In this document: positions 1 to 3,707 of the stretch, in pieces | Layout of the letters: each line of letters begins with the position of its first letter | Numbering within the stretch: the stretch's first letter is position 1 | Origin: Candidatus Egerieicola pullicola | Lineage (GTDB): Bacteria; Bacillota; Clostridia; Oscillospirales; Ruminococcaceae | Assembly (NCBI GenBank): GCA_018712465.1 | Contig: DVGY01000076.1 | Coordinates: 1-5,186, forward strand | Length of the DNA stretch: 5,186 nucleotides | Reading direction: 5' to 3' | Translations under genes and position numbers: made by a program | Notes under the pieces: generated by a model | What the model was told of the DNA's origin: nothing | The model's input: the letters and a program-made list of their open reading frames with translations, nothing else | Database searches by the model: none

Positions 1-765
1 GTTTTTGGCTGGTTTGCCCAGCCGCTGCCGGGTCATCTCGTAGAGCAGCACCCCCGCCGCCACCGAGGCGTTGAGGGAGTTTACCTGCCCCAGCATAGGC
101 AGTCCCACCAGTACATCCGCTTCTTCCAACAGCAGCCGGTTGACTCCTTTTCCTTCATTTCCTACAATTAAGCAAGCGCCTCCGGTGTAGTCCACCTGGC
201 ACCAGTCGGTTCCTCCCATTTGGGCACAGTAAAAGAAAATTCCCTGTTTCTTCAAGCTGCGGACGGTCTGGGCCAGGTTGCTCACCCGGCACACCGGCAC
301 CACAGCCGCCGCTCCGGCGCTGGTTTTATACACCGTCTGGGTTAAGCCCACACTGCGGCGTTTGGGCAGAATCACCCCGTCCACGCCGCAGGCTTCCGCT
401 GTGCGGAGGATCGCCCCAAGGTTGTGGGGGTCCTGAATCTCATCGCAAAGCACCAAAAACGGAGAATGCCCCTTTTCTTGGACCCGGCGCAGAATCTCCT
501 CTAAAGTGGTGTATTCCACGGCAGGCAACACTGCCGCCACGCCCTGGTGGTTCACGCCGCCGGAAAGCTGGTCCAGCTTTTCCCCGCTGACCTGCTTTAC
601 CGCCACACCCCGCTCTTTGGCTTTGGCTAAAATTGCTTTTAAGCTTCCCTCTGCCGGACCCTGGCGGACATAAATGGCATCAATCTCTTTACCGCTTTTC
701 AGCAGCTCCATCACGGCGTTTCGGCCGGCCGCTACATCCTCCCGGAGCGTTTCTTGCTGCTTCAT
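1..765 (-). CDS. rlmB: 23S rRNA (guanosine-2'-O)-methyltransferase RlmB, TrmH/SpoU family (3' end at window edge)
   Basis: This SPOUT-family enzyme uses S-adenosylmethionine to 2'-O-methylate a guanosine in the peptidyl-transferase region of 23S rRNA (G2251 in E. coli numbering). The 255 codons in view are read from an ATG at 765 with the ribosome binding site GGGAGA at 777-772, 6 nt away. Residues 1-75 fit the L7Ae-like substrate-binding domain (AAGRNAVMELL near the start, GVNHQGVAA at about 71-79). The knotted catalytic domain follows with all three family motifs: DEIQDPHNLGAILRTAEA (108-125), NEGKGV (203-208, SAM-binding loop) and LPMLGQVNSLNASVAAGV (222-239). RlmB proteins are usually about 245-260 residues. 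The frame is still open at base 1 after a basic tail (TRQRLGKPAKN), so the stop should lie within a few codons outside the window. A paralogous TrmH-family methylase is possible but less likely given the length and motif set. Confidence 0.95.
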   Translation of the reverse strand, partial: MKQQETLREDVAAGRNAVMELLKSGKEIDAIYVRQGPAEGSLKAILAKAKERGVAVKQVSGEKLDQLSGGVNHQGVAAVLPAVEYTTLEEILRRVQEKGHSPFLVLCDEIQDPHNLGAILRTAEACGVDGVILPKRRSVGLTQTVYKTSAGAAAVVPVCRVSNLAQTVRSLKKQGIFFYCAQMGGTDWCQVDYTGGACLIVGNEGKGVNRLLLEEADVLVGLPMLGQVNSLNASVAAGVLLYEMTRQRLGKPAKN

Positions 766-788
766 GGTTACTCTCCCATTCAATTTGG

Positions 789-812
789 ATTATATTCTTT
801 TTTATTGTATCA
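789..812 (-). promoter_or_regulatory. Candidate sigma-A promoter(s) of rlmB
   Basis: On the minus strand a perfect -10 hexamer TATAAT lies at 794-789. An extended -10 TGATACAAT lies at 812-804. Neither has a good TTGACA-like -35 element at the usual distance, so the extended -10 is the better mechanistic candidate. Either would give a short leader ending at the ribosome binding site (777-772). They suggest that rlmB can be transcribed independently of the small gene upstream. This is motif reading only. Confidence 0.45.
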
Positions 813-865
813 CACCCCCCAGCAAAAAACTATCCCTTTTTCCAATTTTCCCGAAAATTTCCTTT

Positions 866-1135
866 TCACCCCAGCCACCACAGCAGCGCCCAGGTGATCC
901 CGCTTCCCACCGCCGCCCAAGCAAAGGCGTATCCTGCCAGCTTAAGCCTACGGATCCATCTATTTTTCCGATCCAGCCGCACTCCTGCCCGGCGCAAATA
1001 ATCCCTGGCCCGAAGCTGTACCTGCCGGTCCAACTCCCCCTTAGGACTGAGGAAAAAGATCGCCCGCTCAAAGCAGGGGTCTTCCGGCTGTAAAATTTCA
1101 ATAGCCTTTCGGTGTACACCCTTTACCATAACCAT
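866..1135 (-). CDS. Small conserved protein with one C-terminal membrane segment, function unknown
   Basis: This is an 89-residue protein starting MVMVKGVHRKAIEI. Residues 1-55 are soluble and charged, with VKGV-x-RKAIEI, a P-x3-CFERAIFFL stretch and a basic helix (LRARDYLRRAGVRLDRKNRWIRRLK). Residues 64-88 are hydrophobic and tryptophan-rich (AGYAFAWAAVGSGITWALLWWLG), fitting a single membrane anchor at the extreme C terminus. Small proteins with this VKGV...FE+AIFF start are, as I recall, common in gut Clostridia and often misleadingly labelled translation-initiation-factor-like; I see no domain that supports such a role. The start at 1135 follows an AAAGG at 1144-1140. The ATG two codons later (1129) has slightly better spacing and is an alternative. 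A TTG at 1189 in the same frame would add 18 residues but has no supporting ribosome binding site. The gene lies 100 bp upstream of rlmB on the same strand. Confidence 0.72.
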   Translation of the reverse strand: MVMVKGVHRKAIEILQPEDPCFERAIFFLSPKGELDRQVQLRARDYLRRAGVRLDRKNRWIRRLKLAGYAFAWAAVGSGITWALLWWLG

Positions 1136-1188
1136 ACCGCCTTTCCGCGTGATTGATTTTGTCCCTTTCAGTATGGCAGTTTTTCCCA

Positions 1189-1199
1189 ATTCTATACCA
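1189..1199 (-). promoter_or_regulatory. Weak candidate -10 region for the small membrane-protein gene
   Basis: The minus strand reads TTGGTATAGAAT here. TAGAAT (1194-1189) matches the -10 consensus at five of six bases, and TGGTATAGA looks like an extended -10 element. There is no good -35 hexamer 16-18 bp upstream. Transcription would begin near 1182, about 45 nt before the ATG at 1135. The paired 31-bp repeats (1227-1302) lie immediately upstream of this site. Confidence 0.3.
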
Positions 1200-1226
1200 A
1201 AGGTAATTGGGGTTTCCTTTCTAGAC

Positions 1227-1302
1227 TGTTGAAAACTCTGTTGAAAGGGTTGAAAACTAAGGGGATGAAATTGTTAATAACTCTGTTGAAAAGGTTGAAA
1301 AC
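1227..1302. repeat. Pair of 31-bp direct repeats made of TTGAAAA-type units
   Basis: Positions 1227-1257 and 1272-1302 align without gaps over 31 bp with three differences (28 of 31 identical), and their starts are exactly 45 bp apart. Each copy contains three smaller units: TGTTGAAAA (or TGTTAATAA), then CTC, then TGTTGAAA, then GGTTGAAAAC. The units start 12 and about 9-10 bp apart, close to one helical turn. A further lone TGTTGAAAA occurs at 1360-1368. The spacing suggests a protein-binding array. TGTTGAAAA differs at two positions from the complement of the DnaA box (TGTGGATAA), so a DnaA-like reader is possible but unproven. Confidence 0.8.
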
Positions 1303-1452
1303 CCTGACAGCTACGGCGATTTGCCCAATGTAAACAACCGTTAACCGGCTTTGACAGTTTGTTGAAAAGACAAAAGTTACAAACAGTAATATCCTTCTGA
1401 CAAAAAGGGAAGCTGGGAAATCGTGTTTTTCCGCTTTTGGCGACTGTGAGGG

Positions 1453-1481
1453 GAGACAAACCCCGAAAAATATGATAGAAT
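1453..1481 (+). promoter_or_regulatory. Candidate sigma-A promoter facing the DUF6062-like gene
   Basis: A -35-like GAGACA (1453-1458, four of six matches to TTGACA) is followed after exactly 17 bp by TAGAAT (1476-1481, five of six matches to TATAAT). An overlapping TATGAT at 1471-1476 is an alternative -10 with no -35 partner. The predicted start is near 1488, inside the palindrome at 1483-1506, giving a leader of about 300 nt before the ATG at 1791. The assignment is by motif only. Confidence 0.5.
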
Positions 1482-1482
1482 A

Positions 1483-1506
1483 GATAGGTCAGCAAGCTGA
1501 CCTATC
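1483..1506. promoter_or_regulatory. Perfect 24-bp palindrome at the predicted transcription start (operator or 5' hairpin)
   Basis: GATAGGTCAGC (1483-1493) and GCTGACCTATC (1496-1506) are exact inverted repeats, 11 bp each, around a 2-nt centre. The palindrome begins one base after the candidate -10 TAGAAT and spans roughly -5 to +19. That is the classic place for a dimeric repressor operator. As RNA it would form a stable 10-bp stem with a CAAG loop at the 5' end of the transcript. No T-run follows on either strand, so it is unlikely to be an intrinsic terminator. Confidence 0.6.
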
Positions 1507-1519
1507 CGATTCCCCCTTT

Positions 1520-1543
1520 GACCGGCCAAATGTCCGGCCGGTC
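1520..1543. repeat. GC-rich inverted repeat, 8-bp arms
   Basis: GACCGGCC (1520-1527) and GGCCGGTC (1536-1543) are perfect inverted repeats around an 8-nt loop. The right arm plus the following bases (GCCGGTCATTTCGC, 1537-1550) recurs exactly at 1702-1715. There is no T-run after it, so it is not a standard terminator. It is part of the chain of stem-loops in the candidate leader. Confidence 0.6.
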
Positions 1544-1564
1544 ATTTCGCCTTCGGCGAAAACC
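1544..1564. repeat. Duplicated UUC-loop hairpin, copy 1
   Basis: The 21 bases here are identical to those at 1653-1673. The core TTTCGCCTTCGGCGAAA (1545-1561) is a perfect inverted repeat with 7-bp arms and a TTC loop, followed by ACC. The two copies start 109 bp apart. A 21-bp exact duplication with internal dyad symmetry in non-coding DNA resembles REP-type dispersed palindromes. Whether it recurs elsewhere in the genome cannot be seen here. Confidence 0.75.
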
Positions 1565-1573
1565 AGGGGAAAT

Positions 1574-1629
1574 CTTGGGTGGTGCATAAATTTGTTTTAA
1601 GCAGTAAACTGACGTTTCCAAGTCCACCC
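1574..1629 (+). other. Possible long stem with alternative pairings in the leader
   Basis: CTTGG (1574-1578) can pair with CCAAG (1618-1622), or GGGTGG (1577-1582) with CCACCC (1624-1629). The two pairings share bases and exclude each other. A small CAGT-AA-ACTG inverted repeat (1602-1611) lies between them. Mutually exclusive stems are a feature of switch-like leaders, but short complementarities also arise by chance, so this is weak evidence. Confidence 0.3.
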
Positions 1630-1630
1630 T

Positions 1631-1653
1631 TTGTGCTTCACGCAGAAGCGCAA
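1631..1653 (+). other. 9-bp stem-loop with a U-G wobble pair
   Basis: TTGTGCTTC (1631-1639) pairs with GAAGCGCAA (1645-1653) around the loop ACGCA. Eight pairs are Watson-Crick and one is T1634 with G1650. That pair is an allowed U-G in plus-strand RNA but an A-C mismatch in minus-strand RNA, which favours plus-strand transcription of the structure. It lies directly against the second copy of the duplicated hairpin. Confidence 0.5.
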
Positions 1654-1673
1654 TTTCGCCTTCGGCGAAAACC
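1653..1673. repeat. Duplicated UUC-loop hairpin, copy 2
   Basis: This is an exact 21-bp copy of 1544-1564 with the same 7-bp palindromic arms (1654-1660 and 1664-1670). The flanks differ: it follows the 9-bp stem-loop and is itself followed by GGGT (1674-1677) and ACCC (1684-1687), which can form a further short stem. The conserved block extends past the palindrome into ACC. Confidence 0.75.
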
Positions 1674-1697
1674 GGGTGAACTTACCCCTATTTTCCA

Positions 1698-1722
1698 CAG
1701 CGCCGGTCATTTCGCTGAAATG
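1698..1722. repeat. Overlapping inverted repeats containing the second copy of a 14-bp module
   Basis: CATTTC-GCT-GAAATG (1708-1722) is a perfect 6-bp-arm inverted repeat. It overlaps CAGCG (1698-1702) with CGCTG (1713-1717), so only one of the two can form at a time. GCCGGTCATTTCGC (1702-1715) matches 1537-1550 exactly. The module therefore appears once joined to the full hairpin and once with a different right half, as if the elements had been recombined or had decayed. Confidence 0.5.
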
Positions 1723-1776
1723 CAGGAAAAATCAACAAGGTAACACCAATCTGTGTGCAACGCCAAAGCTGGCCTC

Positions 1777-1783
1777 AAGGAGG
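1777..1783 (+). promoter_or_regulatory. Strong ribosome binding site fixing the start at 1791
   Basis: AAGGAGG lies 7 nt before the ATG at 1791. It decides between that ATG and an in-frame GTG at 1755, which would add 12 residues but has no ribosome binding site. Confidence 0.9.
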
Positions 1784-1790
1784 AATTTTG

Positions 1791-2477
1791 ATGCAGGAAA
1801 GTATCTTTACCATCCCGGTCACCGAATTATTAGAGGAAAAAAACGGCTGTCCCATCTGTGCCATGGTACACGTGCTGGAACAGCGCAGTGTGGAATACAT
1901 TATGGGAGCAGCCATGATGGAGCCGGACGTGCGGATTGAAACCAACCGGCTGGGCTTCTGCGCCCATCACTTTGCCCAGATGCGCACCCAGAAAAACCGG
2001 TTAAGCCTGGCCTTGATCCTGCAAAGTCACCTCCAGGAGCTGCAAAAAAATCCCATGGGCAATGCCGGTTCCGGCAAGGTGAAACGAGGTCAGCTTCCAC
2101 CGAAAGAAGAGAGCTGTTTTGTCTGCGACCGGATCCAATGGGCCCAGGTGCGTTTTTTCCACACCCTTCTGCAACAATACGCCGCCCAAGAGGATCTGCG
2201 CAAGCTTTGGAAAGAACAACCCTTCCTCTGCCTGCCCCACTACCGGCAGCTTACCGTTTATGCTAAACAAAACATGGACAAGCGCTGGCAAAAAGACTTC
2301 CAGCAATCCTTAAACGACCTCTGCCTGAAGCAGCTGGACCAACTGGAAGCGGATGTTTCCCATTACTGCAAGATGTTCGACTACCGCAGCAAAGGGGGAG
2401 ACTGGGGCAATTCCCGGGATTCCATTGAGCGAAGCATCGCCTTTCTCACCTCCGAAGAAATGCCGGAGCATCCCTGA
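1791..2477 (+). CDS. DUF6062-family protein with two CxxC...CxxH putative zinc sites, function unknown
   Basis: This is a 228-residue soluble protein. I recognise it as DUF6062-like from the start (ESIFTIPVTELLEE...CPIC) and from MMEPDVRIETNRLGFCAHHF (42-61) and LSLALILQSHL. It has two similar metal-binding-like halves. The first has C20-P-I-C23 followed by C57-A-H-H60. The second has C109-F-V-C112 followed by C147-L-P-H150. The spacing between the CxxC and CxxH pairs is nearly identical (34 versus 35 residues from the second to the third Cys). This pattern fits two zinc-ribbon or treble-clef-like sites, perhaps from internal duplication. There is no signal peptide or membrane segment. The C terminus (about 151-228) is largely helical and charged. 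The gene ends 57 bp before the sporulation gene on the same strand, so it could be cotranscribed with it. The family has no established function that I know of. Confidence 0.88.
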   Translation: MQESIFTIPVTELLEEKNGCPICAMVHVLEQRSVEYIMGAAMMEPDVRIETNRLGFCAHHFAQMRTQKNRLSLALILQSHLQELQKNPMGNAGSGKVKRGQLPPKEESCFVCDRIQWAQVRFFHTLLQQYAAQEDLRKLWKEQPFLCLPHYRQLTVYAKQNMDKRWQKDFQQSLNDLCLKQLDQLEADVSHYCKMFDYRSKGGDWGNSRDSIERSIAFLTSEEMPEHP

Positions 2478-2505
2478 CATAACCGGCGCGGTTTACGCAT
2501 AGGTT
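2477..2505 (+). promoter_or_regulatory. Weak candidate sigma-E promoter of the sporulation pair
   Basis: spoIVF-type operons are transcribed in the mother cell by sigma-E in Bacillus subtilis. Here an ACATAAC at 2477-2483 (sharing the core ATA of the -35 element) and CATAGGTT at 2498-2505 (CATA and the final T of the CATACAAT-like -10) are separated by 14 bp, a spacing typical of that sigma factor. Transcription would begin near 2512, just before the ribosome binding site at 2521. The match is partial in both boxes. Confidence 0.28.
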
Positions 2506-2520
2506 ACAGTAAATCGCGTT

Positions 2521-2526
2521 AGGAGG
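2521..2526 (+). promoter_or_regulatory. Ribosome binding site supporting a GTG start at 2535
   Basis: AGGAGG, part of AGGAGGGG, lies 8 nt before the GTG at 2535. The GTG start gives the short charged N terminus (MEKKGS) that should precede the membrane segment; the next ATG is beyond the membrane segment. Confidence 0.85.
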
Positions 2527-2534
2527 GGACAAGG

Positions 2535-3092
2535 GTGGAAAAGAAAGGCTCCATCACCGGACTTTTATTGCTGCAAGGGGCGCTGGCACTGTTTTTGGTG
2601 CTGGTGGTGTTGGTGCTGTTTTGGCTCTACCCCAATCAAACCACCCAAGCCGGGGACTGGCTCTCCAGCAAAATGGAGGAGGAAAACCTCTGGGCCATGC
2701 CCCAAGCCGAAGCCGCCCCCACCCTCACTGCTCCCCTAAATGAACTGGTGGTGACCTCCGCCTTTGGACAGCGGGAAGGGGAAGAGCATCAAGGCATCGA
2801 TCTGGATGCCCAAGAAGGAGAACCGGTGTACGCCGCTTTGGACGGCACCGTCACCACCGCCGCTTCCAGCGACAGCTACGGCAACTGGATTGAACTTACC
2901 CACGCTGACGGTCTCTCCACTCGGTACGCCCATTGTTTTGTGCTGGCGGTAAAGGAAGGGGACACCGTTTCCGCTGGGGATTTGATTGCATTGGCAGGAG
3001 ACACTGGAGATGCCGACGGCGTCCATCTTCACTTTGAATTATTGGAAGATGGTCAGCCGGTGGATCCTTCCACCGCACTGGGGGTATCATGA
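2535..3092 (+). CDS. spoIVFA: Membrane-anchored M23/LytM-domain protein, SpoIVFA-like
   Basis: This 185-residue protein has a 6-residue cytoplasmic end, one membrane segment (about 9-32), a short linker, and an M23/LytM domain (about 64-182). In B. subtilis, SpoIVFA sits in the outer forespore membrane and holds the intramembrane protease SpoIVFB in a complex until signals from the forespore release it. The LytM residues are all present: H85 and D89 (H-x3-D), H133 in RYAH, and H164/H166 in HLHFE, so metal binding and peptidoglycan hydrolysis are possible on sequence grounds. Many sporulation LytM proteins have lost some of these. It is shorter than B. subtilis SpoIVFA (about 264 residues). 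The main support for the name is the 4-bp overlap (ATGA) with an M50 protease gene. Taken alone it would be called a generic M23 peptidase, and a SpoIIQ-like role is the other option. Confidence 0.85.
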   Translation: MEKKGSITGLLLLQGALALFLVLVVLVLFWLYPNQTTQAGDWLSSKMEEENLWAMPQAEAAPTLTAPLNELVVTSAFGQREGEEHQGIDLDAQEGEPVYAALDGTVTTAASSDSYGNWIELTHADGLSTRYAHCFVLAVKEGDTVSAGDLIALAGDTGDADGVHLHFELLEDGQPVDPSTALGVS

Positions 3093-3697
3093 AATTCCAA
3101 CTAGGCCAGACCCGTGTCATCATCCGGTTTGGCTTTGTGGCAGTCTTGACCCTCTCCGCTCTGCTGGATCCTTCTGGCTGGGGAGTGCTGGGGTTACTAG
3201 CTGCCTTGCTCCATGAACTGGGGCACCTGTTCTGCTGCTTGATCTTAAAGCAGCCCCCCGAAGCCCTAGAGCTGACCTGTTTTGGTCCTGCCCTAATTTC
3301 CGGCACCCGCCTGCCTACTTTTCAACAGGAACTGTGGATTCTCCTTTCCGGCAGCGCAGTCAATCTGCTCTGCGCCGGTCTTTGTGTATGGGCCGGGCAA
3401 TGGCTTTCGGGACTGACGGTATTTGGCGGATTTCATCTCATATTAGGATTGCTGAACCTTTTTCCTGCCCAGGGGTTGGATGGAGGAAAAGCGTTATGCC
3501 TGATATTAGAGCAGTTCTTAGGATTCCCCTGGGGACATCGAGTTTTTTGGATAATACAATTTGTATTTTTAATTCTATTTTCTACTGTTTGTCTATTATG
3601 GACAATGGAACAACGGCTGCATTGGACCGGATTGGTATTTTGCGGCTATCTGTGGCTGGCAGCACTGCTGCCCAGTCCAGGAAGGAATTCAAATTAG
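3089..3697 (+). CDS. spoIVFB: M50 site-2 protease, SpoIVFB-like, without a CBS domain
   Basis: This is a 202-residue polytopic membrane metalloprotease. SpoIVFB cleaves the pro-peptide of pro-sigma-K within the mother-cell-derived membrane around the forespore. The zinc motif HELGH is at 42-46 inside an early membrane segment. The third ligand is in NLFPAQGLDGGK (123-134; D131), matching the family N-x2-P-x(n)-LDGG signature. The GSAVNLL stretch (88-94) corresponds to the conserved G-x3-N segment of M50 proteases. Membrane segments lie at about 8-26, 30-52, 82-103, 109-125, 150-170 and 178-194. The ATG overlaps the stop of the preceding gene, so translation is probably coupled. B. subtilis SpoIVFB is about 288 residues and carries a C-terminal CBS domain; here the protein ends soon after the last membrane segment, so that domain is absent. 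The 3' part (about 3541-3610) is strikingly AT-rich. Confidence 0.88.
   Translation: MKFQLGQTRVIIRFGFVAVLTLSALLDPSGWGVLGLLAALLHELGHLFCCLILKQPPEALELTCFGPALISGTRLPTFQQELWILLSGSAVNLLCAGLCVWAGQWLSGLTVFGGFHLILGLLNLFPAQGLDGGKALCLILEQFLGFPWGHRVFWIIQFVFLILFSTVCLLWTMEQRLHWTGLVFCGYLWLAALLPSPGRNSN
3532..3567 (+). promoter_or_regulatory. Candidate internal promoter and operator-like palindrome inside the protease gene
   Basis: GGGACA (3532-3537, four of six matches to the -35) is followed after exactly 17 bp by TACAAT (3555-3560, five of six matches to the -10). The -10 sits inside a perfect inverted repeat, AATACAA-T-TTGTATT (3553-3567). The predicted start lies about 140 bp before the radical SAM gene. 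An internal housekeeping promoter would let that gene be expressed in vegetative cells although the two genes before it are sporulation-type. The surrounding sequence also encodes a membrane helix, which itself favours T-rich codons. Confidence 0.38.
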
Positions 3698-3707
3698 GAG
3701 GAACGAC

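Larger units (their letters stand above)
1136..1790. other. 655-bp divergent intergenic region rich in repeats and palindromes
   Basis: No convincing gene lies here. Two open frames exist (minus 1274-1495, and plus from 1631 running into the next gene out of its frame), but both have unlikely compositions and lack ribosome binding sites. The left part (about 1200-1400) is AT-rich and carries TTGAAAA-type repeats. The right part (1483-1722) carries at least six inverted repeats with GC-rich stems, two of them copies of one sequence. The region separates the minus-strand rlmB unit from the plus-strand genes, so it must hold promoters for both directions. The individual elements are listed separately. 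Confidence 0.85.

Noticed and set aside
844..859. AATTTTC-GAAAATT inverted repeat after the small gene, as a terminator
   Set aside because: The stem is nearly all A/T with a tiny loop, and no immediate T-run follows on the minus strand.
633..1119. Plus- and minus-strand open frames overlapping rlmB and the small membrane-protein gene
   Set aside because: They lie in other frames over genes with clear motifs or better starts, and their serine/proline-rich translations match antisense shadows.
1351..1356. Perfect TTGACA on the plus strand, as a -35 element
   Set aside because: No acceptable -10 hexamer occurs 15-19 bp downstream (the region reads AAAAGTTACA).
1274..1495. Minus-strand 73-codon open frame
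   Set aside because: It overlaps the TTGAAAA repeats and the plus promoter, has no ribosome binding site, and its composition is not protein-like.
1691..1699. TTTTCCACA, one mismatch from the DnaA box
   Set aside because: About one such match is expected by chance in 5 kb on both strands, and it does not sit in the repeat cluster.
1631..1939. Plus-strand open frame from a TTG at 1631 running into the DUF6062-like gene
   Set aside because: It runs through the hairpins, overlaps the well-supported gene at 1791 in another frame, and lacks a ribosome binding site.
2481..2493. AACCG-GCG-CGGTT hairpin between the DUF6062-like gene and spoIVFA-like gene, as a terminator
   Set aside because: It has only a 5-bp stem and a run of three T; too weak to call, so read-through between the genes remains possible.
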